The notes below the pieces were generated by a model, which worked only from the letters and a program-made list of their open reading frames with translations, searched no databases and was not told the DNA's origin. From positions 15,910,316 to 15,974,315 of the forward strand of contig OX419340.1 of the NCBI GenBank assembly GCA_948470475.1: a stretch of 64,000 bases of DNA, written 5' to 3'. A program made the translations under genes and the position numbers. Shown piece by piece: positions 41,870 to 51,779 of this stretch; the first letter of the stretch is position 1; each line of letters opens with the position of its first letter. The stretch comes from Galaxea fascicularis. Lineage: Eukaryota > Cnidaria > Anthozoa > Scleractinia > Euphylliidae.

Positions 41870-43777
41870 ATGGAGCTTTCACCAAAAAAAGCCAGTGGCG
41901 GAAAAATTTCAAGCAGGGAGAGAGACTTCATTCCACAAGAAACACCCGATCATCCATTCGATATTACTTTGGTGGTCGAAGATGGAAAGGAATTCAAAGC
42001 TCACAGACGTGTTCTTTCAGAAGGAAGTTCTTTCTTTGAAAAGCTGCTCAACAGTGGCATGAGGGAGGCTAACGAAGGCGTAGTTCGTTTGGAAATGGTA
42101 CCTGAACGTCTTCTGAGGGACATATTGGAGTTTGTTTACACCGATAGCGTGCAGATATTAGTTGATGACAATGCCCAAGGGCTGTATGAGTTAGCAGATT
42201 ATTTGGTTCTTCCGCATCTGAAGACTCTCGCCGGCTGCAAAGTTGTACAAAAGAAATTAAATGCTTCAAACTCTATTTCGAGCTTCCATTTTGCGGAAAC
42301 CTATCAGCTCGAAGAGCTAGTTTTTCGCTCTAAGACCTTCATCGTTGCGAATTTCTCCTCTGTGACTAAAACGGAAGACTTCTTGAATCTGTCGAGCAAG
42401 GAAGTTATAATGTGGATTTCTCAGGACGAAATTGACGTTCCCGCCGAAGACGATGTGTTTCAGATCATTCTCTCGTGGATTGAGTACGACAAAAACGAGC
42501 GAAAGAAATATTTCCCGGAGTTGTTTCGCGAAGTTCGACTTGTATATGTATCGCGTGACTTCCTACAAAGTGCTGTTGTGACAAATGAACTTGTGAATAA
42601 CAATGAATACTGCTTGAATCTTGTGAGGGATGTAATAGAGTTAATCGATTGTAAAAAGAATCGTCATTTTTCTGTCAAGCCAAGAGTGTCATACTCCGAA
42701 TCGACCCCGGTAATAGCGACACGTGTGAGAGGTGTACTACCGAGGGAAGAGTTTGTTGTGTGTTACTATCCTCGAGAGGAGAAGTGGACGAAGTTCCCAG
42801 CAGAAGTACATGTCCCACCTACAAAACATGTAGTGTCTTGTCATGGTAATATATACTTTATATCTCAACCAGAGGGCAAACAGTACTGCTATGATTCATT
42901 CTTCAACTCCTGGACAACTTTACCATTCAAAGAACAGAGGAAATTGCAAAATGTATTTGTTAGGAATGACAATGAAATTTATGCCTTTGTGTCTACAGGT
43001 TTTGACTCTTGTTCAGAGTGTGTTTCTTTGCGCTCTTCTGGAGAAGACTTAAAGTGGTGTCAGAGAAAGCATCCTTCCTTCATCACAAAGTACAAACCTG
43101 AATCAAACTTATGGGTGGATGTGACTTCAATTAACTTTTGTGATGTGGGTTTAAGAGAAGGAATTTGCATCGTGGTCAAAGATAACTTTATTTACTTTCT
43201 TGGGGGTTCCCATAAAGATACCTTCAAGGACTGTTACCCTGAGGAAAAAGCCCTAAAGGATGTTAACAGGTATGACCTCAGAACAAACACCTGGGAGAAA
43301 GTGGGTGACCTTCAGCAAGCAAGGATTGGTGCACATGGTGCTGTTGTAAATGAGAAGGTTTTCATTGTTGGTGGATGGGTTAATAAATTTAGACTGGTGG
43401 AGAGTTGTGAAGTGTACCATGAGGACACAAGTGAATGGAACTTTGTACAAGGCTGGATTCCTCGAGCTCATCTTGGACATGGCAATCGTGATCCCTTGGA
43501 CTATTCCTTCATGTGTGCTGATGGGATGTTGTATTTAGTGATGCTCTGGAGAGATAATTCCTTGAGTATTGATTGTTATGACCCTGAAAGGAATGAATGG
43601 TACAAAAAGGCTCAAAAGGAATTCAACAGGTTATTAAGATCGCAAGGGAAAGGAAGTCTTTGCTTTATTACCTCTGGTTGTTCAGTAACAGTATTCAAAA
43701 GCTCTGAATTCTATCAAAAAGCATTTAAGTTCACTGCTGAAAAACGTGACAAAGACAATAATTGCTTGATAATGTAA
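41870..43777 (+). CDS. Kelch-like BTB-BACK-Kelch protein (single exon)
   Basis: An intact 635-residue frame from ATG 41870 to TAA 43775. Residues 27-130 are a BTB/POZ domain (DITLVVEDG, FKAHRRVLSEGSSFF, LEFVYTDSV). Residues 135-245 are a BACK domain (SISSFHFAETYQLEEL, VFQIILSWIEYD, YVSRDFL). From about 290 to 600 there are Kelch-type repeats, clearest at IYFLGG, VFIVGGW and NTWEKV/SEWNFV. Family knowledge: such proteins are substrate adaptors for Cullin-3 ubiquitin ligases, with BTB and BACK binding CUL3 and the Kelch propeller choosing the substrate. The length is usual. The propeller repeats are diverged, so the particular KLHL orthologue cannot be named. Lack of introns is common among cnidarian Kelch genes and suggests a retrogene origin. 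A candidate AATAAA lies at 44275. Confidence 0.92.
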   Translation: MELSPKKASGGKISSRERDFIPQETPDHPFDITLVVEDGKEFKAHRRVLSEGSSFFEKLLNSGMREANEGVVRLEMVPERLLRDILEFVYTDSVQILVDDNAQGLYELADYLVLPHLKTLAGCKVVQKKLNASNSISSFHFAETYQLEELVFRSKTFIVANFSSVTKTEDFLNLSSKEVIMWISQDEIDVPAEDDVFQIILSWIEYDKNERKKYFPELFREVRLVYVSRDFLQSAVVTNELVNNNEYCLNLVRDVIELIDCKKNRHFSVKPRVSYSESTPVIATRVRGVLPREEFVVCYYPREEKWTKFPAEVHVPPTKHVVSCHGNIYFISQPEGKQYCYDSFFNSWTTLPFKEQRKLQNVFVRNDNEIYAFVSTGFDSCSECVSLRSSGEDLKWCQRKHPSFITKYKPESNLWVDVTSINFCDVGLREGICIVVKDNFIYFLGGSHKDTFKDCYPEEKALKDVNRYDLRTNTWEKVGDLQQARIGAHGAVVNEKVFIVGGWVNKFRLVESCEVYHEDTSEWNFVQGWIPRAHLGHGNRDPLDYSFMCADGMLYLVMLWRDNSLSIDCYDPERNEWYKKAQKEFNRLLRSQGKGSLCFITSGCSVTVFKSSEFYQKAFKFTAEKRDKDNNCLIM

Positions 43778-44274
43778 CTTAACACCTCATCCTGATCAGG
43801 AGTTGTAATGCTGTTCAGTGTCCATTGTTCTTGACTCTGTAAAGCCATACTTACATGTAGGCTTTGCTTTTTGAGTCAGTTAAATGCAAGATGTTTTGAT
43901 CATCTCTGTTTTAGGGAACTTTGTTTTTTTGTCGATCTACACGTGCTTGAAACTTTGTACATGACTAAAAATATTGTACTTTAACTTAATGCATGTTGTA
44001 ACAGCAAATGTGAACTCACATTCAGTTCTCCCTACACTTTAAGACAGCTGAGTTGTGCTTCAGTTTATAGACTTATACAAGTGGCTGGTATACTATGATT
44101 TTATTGGTCACAAACACGATCAATAATTGATTAATTTTACAACTATTACTGGTGTTGCAGGTATATCTTTGCAGGAATATTAGATGCTTGCATCAAATGC
44201 ATAACGACTTGACACAGTCAAAAGTGACCCACATCCATATTCAGTGAGCTAGATAGCAACAGAAGACTTAGCAC

Positions 44275-44280
44275 AATAAA
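44275..44280 (+). terminator. Candidate polyadenylation signal of the Kelch gene
   Basis: AATAAA about 500 bp after the Kelch stop, in A-rich sequence, with further AATAAA copies about 35 bp on. Plausible 3' UTR length, but the AT-rich context makes chance matches likely. Confidence 0.3.
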
Positions 44281-44299
44281 GGCAACAACAAGAAAGAAA

Positions 44300-45180
44300 A
44301 AGCAAATAAGCGAATAAATAAATACAGTCAAGTCTCTCATAGGTCTGTCATGGTCTCTCATAGTGACGACTTCTCATGAGCAACCACCTCCTGTAAGCAA
44401 CAACTTTATAAATAAGCACTTTGTTTCTCAGTGAGATACTCGTTCAAAAAGTCTCTCATAAGTGACCTCAACCATTGGCCAGAATTGACATATTCTGTTG
44501 TTTTCTGTTTCCAGTAAGTGACCACCCAACATGATCATGACCATGGCCATTAGAAAATGATTACTCAAATGTCACAAGAGTTCAGTTTTTAAAAGTGCTT
44601 ACCCGAAGTGCCGACAGAACTGATAATAATGGTTTAAATACAAAAACAATGGCTATAATTAGATCTGTAGGTAATGATCATGACTATTGCATAGAAACAT
44701 GTGAAAATCCTGCGAAGAACCTCTGAATTAATCTGTGAAAGAACACATGAAATAAGAATTTCCACATATTTTTTCACAGGGTTTTCACAGGTTGTGAAAT
44801 TTGAAAACCTGTGAAAAGGGCATTTTTCACTGGGTCCAAACATGTTTAAAAAACTGTGAAAAAACATGTCATCTGCACCCCATGAAAAACCCTTTGAAAT
44901 ATTTTTTTATCAGAAAGCTTTCTCACAGGTTTTTTTCATAGGGTAGAAAATTACAAAACCTGTGAACAGGGCTTTTTTCACGTGCTTTTGATTGTGAAAA
45001 AATCTGTGAAGTAAGGGTTTGTGAAGAGCCTTTCATAGCTATTTTTACAATGTGCCAAAGCTCATGGGAAAGCTGTTTGACTGAAAAATGTATTCTTTCC
45101 ATGCCAATTATCAAAAATTGAACGTACAAAACATGTGAGTACACGTAAATCAATTGCATACAAATTACATCCTCTAGAGA
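44300..45180. repeat. Diverged dispersed repeat region
   Basis: CTCTCATAGTGACGAC/CTCTCATAAGTGACC units (44330-44470), then ACCTGTGAA/TTCACAGG motifs in both orientations (44700-45020). This looks like old repetitive DNA. No gene seen. Confidence 0.4.
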
Positions 45181-45432
45181 CTTTCAGAAATTCCAAAACC
45201 ATTGATATAAGAGGGGGGCTTACTAATTGTCAATTGGCCTCTTAAAATCTCAATTTAAAAAAAAAAATTCGTTCTCCTCTGACTTCTGTTTATCATGTCA
45301 TTTTGTGATTGGTTTGACTTTTGCTGAAACCCAAACAAATTAGGAAATCATGATAGTCATGGATTGAGAGCCTTTAATTTTGTTTCTGTTTCCAATATTG
45401 TAGAGCAGTTTTAGCAAAGTCATACCCTAGCT

Positions 45433-45637
45433 TATAGTACACTCAACAAAATTACTCAATTCTGATTGGTCGAGAGCAGTACACTTAATCCCAAATAATA
45501 CTCTGTAGGAGTACCTATTAAGTTTCTACGACAACAGCACGGGAGTTCGTAATTTTGTTGAATGTACTATAAATAAAAAATTGCACAACCTCGAGTACAA
45601 TTCAGGATTAATAGGTACAAGTGATTTTTCCTATACT
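45433..45637. mobile_element. Double-hairpin MITE, copy with truncated second half
   Basis: TAGTACACTCAACAAAATTAC is mirrored by GTAATTTTGTTGAATGTACTA, then ACAATTCAGGATTAATAGG and the end CCTATAC. The second hairpin is reduced to one arm by a deletion relative to 27217-27520. Confidence 0.8.
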
Positions 45638-46189
45638 AATTTGTCGAAAGCTACATCGATAGTCTCAAGACCCCAAATGTAGACCTTACATTTCTGACAT
45701 ATTGATAACATGTCTGCAGGCCCATGCAGGTAGAGTGTATTTTACCATACCTCAATGTGCCAGACTGTTACACAGTGTGAAACAACTAGTATTATTTGTT
45801 TTGCACTTCGCTAACAGATGTTTTTTATTAGGCAATTTTCGTTTATTTAAGATAACGTGAGCTTTTAAGTTTTTTGTTTTGTTACGTGATTTTATCGATC
45901 ACGCGAGATTCCCGCCATTTCAGACAATCGTGATTAGCCAATCAGATTAGTTCAGGTTCGTGACTAAGGTTAAAGTCAGCACTAGTTGGGAATCGAATAT
46001 CATTTAAGAACAGCTTTATCGGAAAAGTGTGTTGTACGCCTTTGAGCAAAAGCTGGAAAATTGTTTGTCTTAAGCCGGATAACGCCGTACAGAATTGTAA
46101 GTATATCCGTATTATATTCTAAAGCCTTCTTGTTTGTTTTCGTCTTATTCGATTTTTAAGTCATCTACATCTACGTCATCTACGTGTTT

Positions 46190-46577
46190 TCAGCACTTGG
46201 CAAAGTCCCATTGACTTATGGCTGTTATGCGTGTGGCCTCATACACCATAAGCCTTTTAGAGACATCACAGCCAAGCCGGCCACTTGCTGAATAGAACAG
46301 ATCGGCACTAGGGGTGGTCACAGCCAGGGTTCGTTACGTCCCTAGTGGTTCTTTAACGTCCCACAGAATTAATTGTGAAGAGTTGTGAGACGGGACCTCC
46401 GGCTTATCGTCCTTATCCGAGAAGACTAGAAAGTCTAACCATTTGCAGATGTCATTGCAAAGGAAGCACTTTCTCCTCAGTTATTTAAAGACCCTGAGTG
46501 TTGGTCCGGCCAGGGCTTGAACCCACGACCTCCCGCACGGTAGTCCGGCACTCTACCAACTGAGCCAACCGGTCGGT
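46190..46577 (-). mobile_element. tRNA-derived SINE with long conserved body
   Basis: The minus-strand head at 46576-46506 has A box TTGGCTCAGTTGGTAGAG and B box GGTTCAAGCCC. A body of about 300 bp follows, including GGATAAGGACGATAAGCCGG, GTCCCGTCTCACAACTC and GTGGGACGTTAAAGAACC. The latter resembles core domains shared among SINEs of distant animals; identity with a named core domain is not checked. Confidence 0.7.
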
Positions 46578-46749
46578 CGTTATATAGGAGGCCCACACGT
46601 GTATTTTTCGCTTTCAGTTGACTAGCTAGCGTGTGCAAGAAAAACTTGCTGAATAAACTAGTCCAAAAACATTGGTAGATCCTGAGGAATCTATTTTCCG
46701 GGTGTATCCTCAAAAACAGTAGTTTCCTAAACCGTGGTGCGAAACATTA

Positions 46750-46965
46750 TTCATTCAAAATGTTTCCCCGTTTCTGATTGGTTAACACCACACGCATAAT
46801 TCACCAAAACCAGCTGCTGTTCACCAAATTTGGAAAGAAACTTCGTCGCATTGAATCAATGACGTCAAAAGTGCATCCCGCTGCAGATTATTGAACCGAT
46901 GACGTCAAAATGACATCAAAAGTGCAGCACGCTGCAAATTATTGAACCATTGACCGAAAAAAGCT
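46750..46965. repeat. Repeat with two direct ATGACGTCAAAA units
   Basis: AATGACGTCAAAAGTGCA..CGCTGCAGATTATTGAACC occurs at about 46857-46895 and, with an extra insertion, at 46901-46949. The preceding AACATTATTCATTCAAAATG text looks like dispersed repeat sequence. Confidence 0.45.
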
Positions 46966-47087
46966 GGGGACGAGATTGTGTTATTTTTGTTGAGCAGAAA
47001 AATGGCTGCGAGTAGGTTTAGGTTTAGGTTTACAAATTGTTGGAGGGTGGAAATTGTTAAAAGAGTTTGAAAATATTTTGAATGAAT

Positions 47088-47093
<6 letters not shown>

Positions 47094-47119
<26 letters not shown>

Positions 47120-47241
47120 AATATGAAGAATTCTGCAGATCTCGGAGGATGTTATCCACCTCGGCCCTCGGCCTTGGTGGATAACACCCTCCTTGACCTG
47201 CAGAATTCTTCATATCCTACTCAGCCTCATTCAATAATTGC
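47094..47241. repeat. 148 bp hairpin MITE
   Basis: GCAATTATTGAATTCGGCTT (47094) is mirrored by the sequence ending CAATAATTGC at 47241. The stem includes ATATGAAGAATTCTGCAG and GATGTTATCCACC with a short CGGCCCTCGGCCTT loop. Confidence 0.85.
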
Positions 47242-47605
47242 TAAATATTGCCCAGAACCGTAGGGTATAATTAAGTGTATCTAATCAACTTTGAAAGAAA
47301 TTTAAAAGGTTTGACGATACAATCAACTTTTTCTTAATGGACACTTCTATGATGGACACTTCTGTAAGATGGATACCTGCCCTGGGTGTTGGTCCCTTAA
47401 CATTAACTACAAAAGTACCATTTAATTAAATTATCTTAACTATATTAATGCATGTTAGCTGATAATAATGTTATAGAAACCAGAGTACATTGCTCGTTCT
47501 TAAATTAAGTACAAAAACAGTGTTTCAAGATGCAATGAGAAAATTTCCTTAATTTTATTATTTCAGCTCGAGGATTATTATAAGACCTGACCTCTAATAT
47601 TAACT

Positions 47606-48054
47606 TTAATAATACACTTGAAAAAATTACTTGATTGTGATTGGCTGAGAGCAGTGCAGTTTAAGTGTAACACCAGTGCAAACGTGTAACACGAGTGCAA
47701 ATTACAACGAAGATTTCCGAAGTTAAAACGAAGACTCGAAGACTTCCGAAGACCAACCGATGTATTTCGAAGACCGCCGAATATCGTGCAAAACCTTCCG
47801 ACGATTTCCGAAGATCGCCGAACACTTCCGAAGACCACCCGAATGCTTCCGACGATTTCCGACGATCACCCGAACACTTCCAAAGATTACCCGAACACTA
47901 CCGAAGATTACCGAACACTTCCGGTGATCTCCGAATATTTTCGAAGCTTCTCCAAGTTTCGGAAGATCGAGGGCAATGCCTTCTGCGTACCTCAGTAGTC
48001 AATGTATGGGCTTGAAGCTTTATAAGTAGTCTATTTTTTCAAGTGTATTATTAA
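47606..48054. mobile_element. TTAA-flanked MITE with internal degenerate minisatellite
   Basis: Inverted ends TAATACACTTGAAAAAAT (47610) and ATTTTTTCAAGTGTATTA (to 48050) are flanked by TTAA on both sides, as for piggyBac- or Kolobok-type insertions. The interior (47700-47960) is a degenerate tandem array with unit CGAACACTTCCGAAGATYAC. The left end also shares TGATTGG..GAGAGCAGT with the double-hairpin MITE family. Confidence 0.75.
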
Positions 48055-48056
48055 TA

Positions 48057-48088
48057 AGTAATCACATGATTTTTCTCGTGCAATTTGA

Positions 48089-48124
<36 letters not shown>

Positions 48125-48148
48125 TCGGAATCATGTGATTACCTATAC
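48057..48148. repeat. Short hairpin
   Basis: GTAATCACATGATT..TCGTGCAATTTG is mirrored by CAAATTGCACTCGG.AATCATGTGATTAC. It lies between the TTAA element and the BEL/Pao insertion. Confidence 0.75.
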
Positions 48149-48173
48149 TAATTGCATCAAGCTCAATCCCATT

Positions 48174-48767
48174 TGTCGCGTTCCCGGTGTCGCAGACACG
48201 TGGTGTTGTCCACCGGAGTTCGCCAGGTCAACCACCGTGATGTACGAAACAAGCAGCAAGATTCAAACTCGTTTATTTAAGATCAAGCTGGACAAACTTC
48301 ATACAGCACTTGCGGTGAAAAACTATAGGAATACATGATATCTCGGGGTTAGAGAAACGGAAAAAACTACAAATTGAACAAAAAAGGACTAACGAAAAAG
48401 CAGGACATTATGAGCGTGACTTACATTGGTTTTGTCTCCGAGGGGAAAGAACTCCTAATCTCCTAGCTGTTGAGAAACTCCGAACTCCGTTTAGGTAGCT
48501 CCTTACAGTATGAGCAAGTACTGGCAACTGACTAAGTGCATGTGGAAAGGGAATTTTGTTATAACCTTGACGTAGGGGAAATAGAAATGAACAATGCTTT
48601 GTACTGCTAGCCGTGAACGGAAATTCTGTGATCACGAAATGAAAACCAAACAAAGCTACTTTTTAAAACAAACAAACAGTCCTAGAAAGTTTCTTAGTGT
48701 CTTTGTGCTAAAAACGGAACAAAAGGCCTCAGAAATGAGTATCAAAGTTCATCTCTGCAACGTGACA
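48174..48767 (-). repeat. BEL/Pao 3' LTR
   Basis: 594 bp, nearly identical to 56247-56840; I count about six differences, all transitions. It begins and ends with TG..CA. Confidence 0.95.
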
Positions 48768-48860
48768 CTCCTCGCCCAAGGATTGTTGATCCTTGCTCTC
48801 GTAACTGCTTTCTTTCCCTTCGCCCATGTGGGATGGGTGATAGGGGTGCTGAACGTCGCT

Positions 48861-49118
48861 TCATGGCTGCTGTGACTCCACTGGGATCAGCAGAACCAGC
48901 TCTTTAATAGGACGCTGGAACGTTTTCTTTCTGCCTTCCTTCACTGCTGCGACGGTTACTTTTCTGACTTTACCATCGTCGCTTTTAGTCACCTCCTGCA
49001 CTCGTCCCATCGGCCAGTTGTTACGGTGCTCTCCTTCCTCTTTCATGAGGACGACGTCACCTGGGGCCAGATCTCTTTGTGACTTACTCCACTTCTGTCT
49101 GGGCTGGAGGTTCGGTAA
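48861..49118 (-). pseudogene. BEL/Pao integrase C-terminal (DUF5641-like) segment
   Basis: The minus-strand frame after the stop at 49119 encodes MKEEGEHRNNWPMGRVQEV to IPVESQQP and then terminates at 48861. The NWPMGRV motif is characteristic of the C-terminal domain that follows the Pao integrase core. Confidence 0.75.
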
Positions 49119-49325
49119 TTAATATTCGCGACGCCATCGCAGCCAGAACTGGTCGGCCAAGTACTGTACTCGCCTCCATCGTCTGTACGCATACAGGTCC
49201 GTGGGTACAAAGTTACCAGGGGGTGGTCCCGGTGGGCGTGTCTTCATGGTAAGTAGCATAGCTGGCGAGAGGGGTTGCGGATCATTTACATCCGATGGTA
49301 GGGCTGCTATGGGTCTTGCATTCAC
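49119..49325 (-). pseudogene. BEL/Pao integrase segment downstream of the foldback insertion
   Basis: Minus-strand NARPIAALPSDVND, PLSPAMLLT and QYLADQFWLRWRREY are typical of the region after the Pao integrase catalytic core. The frame ends in a stop at 49119-49121. Confidence 0.8.
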
Positions 49326-49329
49326 AATA

Positions 49330-50450
49330 GCCCTTATTCACGATGCCAGCCATCTTTGCGGGCGCTTAGGTGTTGTCGGGAAAATATTAGGGTCACGTGG
49401 TCACTCAGGGGGCAAATAGTTCAATTCGCGATAAATTCGCAGTTGGTTGTGATGTAAACAATGCTTTGTTAAATCCGGTTTTCGCGAATTTTTAAAGGTT
49501 TCTGAATGCTTATTTATACTTAACGACATTTTACGTATGTATATACGACATTTTGTATTAAAATATAGGAAAACGGGCCGGTGTGCCGTTTACGAATGCG
49601 ACAACGATCGAAGATATCCGGACAGGTAATTGTAAGTTCTCCTGCAATCTTTTTCTTTTTTTTGTTGTTCCGTAAGTTGTTTTATTTAATGATAAGTTAA
49701 ATTGTTTCAGCTCAACGTCTTTGTTTGCCATAAGTACATTTATAAGGGCGAGGAGAGAGAAGTACACAAGTATACAATGGATAAAACAGTATTTAATTGA
49801 GCTCGGAAGACATACGCAGTGTAAAATTTGACCATATCAGTACAGATGTGAAATTCTGTTTTATCCATTGTCAAATATCCCTTTAGATATAAGCTTGGAA
49901 GTGAATCCTATGTCGTGGGTTTGCTAACACTGAAATGATTGGAGCAAGCCTTTCGTAAACTTAGTAGCTTTGAAGCCTTTCTTGTAGATGAGCTGTGACC
50001 CGTAGTGTAATTCGATAAAGGTGTACTTCTCTCTCCTCGCCCTTATAAATGTACCTGTGGCCAACAAAGACGTTGGGCTGAAACAATTTAACTTATCATT
50101 AAATAAAACAACTTACGGGACAACAAAAAAAGAAAAGATTGCAGGAGAACTTACAATTACCTGTCCGGATATCTTCGATCGTTGTCGTATTCGTAAACGG
50201 CACACCGGCCCGTTTTCCTATATTTTAATACAAAATGTCGTATATACATACGTAAATATCGTTAAGTATAAATAAGCATTCAGAAATCTTTAAAAATTCG
50301 CGAAAACCGGATTTAACAAAGCATTGTTTACATCACAACCAACTGCGAATTTACCGCGAATTGAACTATTTGCCCCCTGAGTGACCACGTGACCCTCTCC
50401 CGACAACACCTAAGCGCCCGCAAAGATGGCTGGCATCGTGAATAAGGTCT
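49330..50450. mobile_element. Foldback element inserted in BEL/Pao integrase
   Basis: Arms 49330-49767 and 50021-50450 are near-perfect reverse complements (over 420 bp), starting CCTTATTCACGATGCCAGCC and containing AAGATGGC and CTCGCCCTTATAAATGTAC. The loop is about 250 bp. Integrase coding resumes in the same order on both sides, so the insertion is later than the retroelement. Flanking duplication is at most 2 bp (AT) by my reading. No protein is encoded. Confidence 0.85.
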
Positions 50451-51779
50451 ATTGCAGTGACTTCCGCCATAAACGTCATCAGGAGCTCGTGCGTTAGCTG
50501 CCTTGAACCGAGTTCGGCAAACATGGCGTCTAGAATTCGGCGGATAGTCCCAATTTGTCTTTCCCACACACCTCCAAAGTGAGATGCGTGCGGTGGGTTC
50601 AACTTCCACTCGCATCCGTGCTCTGCGGTGAATTCCTCGCTCCATCTCCTGTAGTGCTTCCTGTAACTCGGTTCGTCCCCCGACAAAGTTCGTTCCTCTG
50701 TCGCACCTCAGAATGGCCGCCGGACCACGTATAGCAAAGAAGCGTCTGAGTGCGCAGACGAAGGAGCTCGCGTCCATTGACTCCAATAGCTCTATGTGGA
50801 CTGCTCTGCTTGTCAAGCATGTGAAAAGGAGACCCCAACGTTTCGACTGAGCAGCACCACCTCTTGTTTTCCGCGTGGAGATGGTCCAGGGACCAAAGAC
50901 GTCAAAGCCGACGTTTGTGAACGGCGGGCCAACTTCAGTTCTGTCTGTGGGCAGGTCGGCCATTTTCTGGACTAAGTGGGGGCCTCTCAACTTCTTGCAA
51001 GTTATACAGGAGCCCAGCACTTTCGCTACCATACGATGGCCTCCAATCAGCCAATAGCCGGCTTGTCGAATCGTACCACTTGTTATTTGCCGGCCCTGGT
51101 GATGGACTTCCTCGTGATAATGGCGAATTATCAGTCGGGAAATATGGTGGTCCTTTGGTAGGATGGCGGGGTGTTTTTCTCCATACTCCATTTCTGCTCT
51201 CCTAAGTCGTCCTCCTACCCGAAGGATTCCATTGGCGTCGATGAATGGGTCGAGTTGATAGAGCTGAGATCCCTTTAAAGACTTCTTCCTCTCCGTACTC
51301 TGGTCCCTTTCTCCTTTCCCTTGTACTGGGCGTTGAAGACCTCTGCCCTGTAACTGCTTGGCAAAGGCCTCTTTCTGAGTCGCTCGGATGATTACGTTCA
51401 TCGCTTGACTCAGCTCTTCTGTTGTAGGGCCTCTCAAGGCTTTGCGGACCTTAGGCACATTTTCATCGTTCCTTTGGCGTTTGAACTCCTTGACTTTAGC
51501 AATGAGGAGTGCGATGGCGCGTCTCAAGGAAGGGAGACTACTGAAACGTGAAAGTCTCTCGGTTCCCAGGTCTTCGCGTTTTCGTAAGTGCAAGGTGTAA
51601 GTTACAATTTCTTTACGCACCTCTGGATCGTTATCATCAAGTTGAACATTCTCCTGTTGTGGCTGTGGCGTACTAAGGTTCCTGAGAAACTCTGGTCCGT
51701 TAAGCCAGGCTGTATCGGTTAGGTCAGTGGCATTAAGGCAGCGTGTCGCGAGGTCTGCGGGATTTTTGCTCGTTTCCAC
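50451..51779 (-). pseudogene. BEL/Pao integrase (zinc-binding and catalytic core), frameshifted
   Basis: After the stop at 51780 the frame continues in register (NPADLATRC). It includes an HHCC-type zinc region (HYHEEVHHQG, CITCKKLRG) and the catalytic core (VGFDVFGPW; CDRGTNFVG). Near 50640 the reading moves to another frame, where NPPHASHFGGVWERQIGTIR carries the last part of the core, so a one-base indel is present. The sequence is cut by the foldback element at 50450. Confidence 0.85.

Noticed and set aside
48768..49118. Envelope gene in the BEL/Pao element
   Set aside because: The space after the integrase holds only the DUF5641-like tail; no signal peptide or membrane segment is present.
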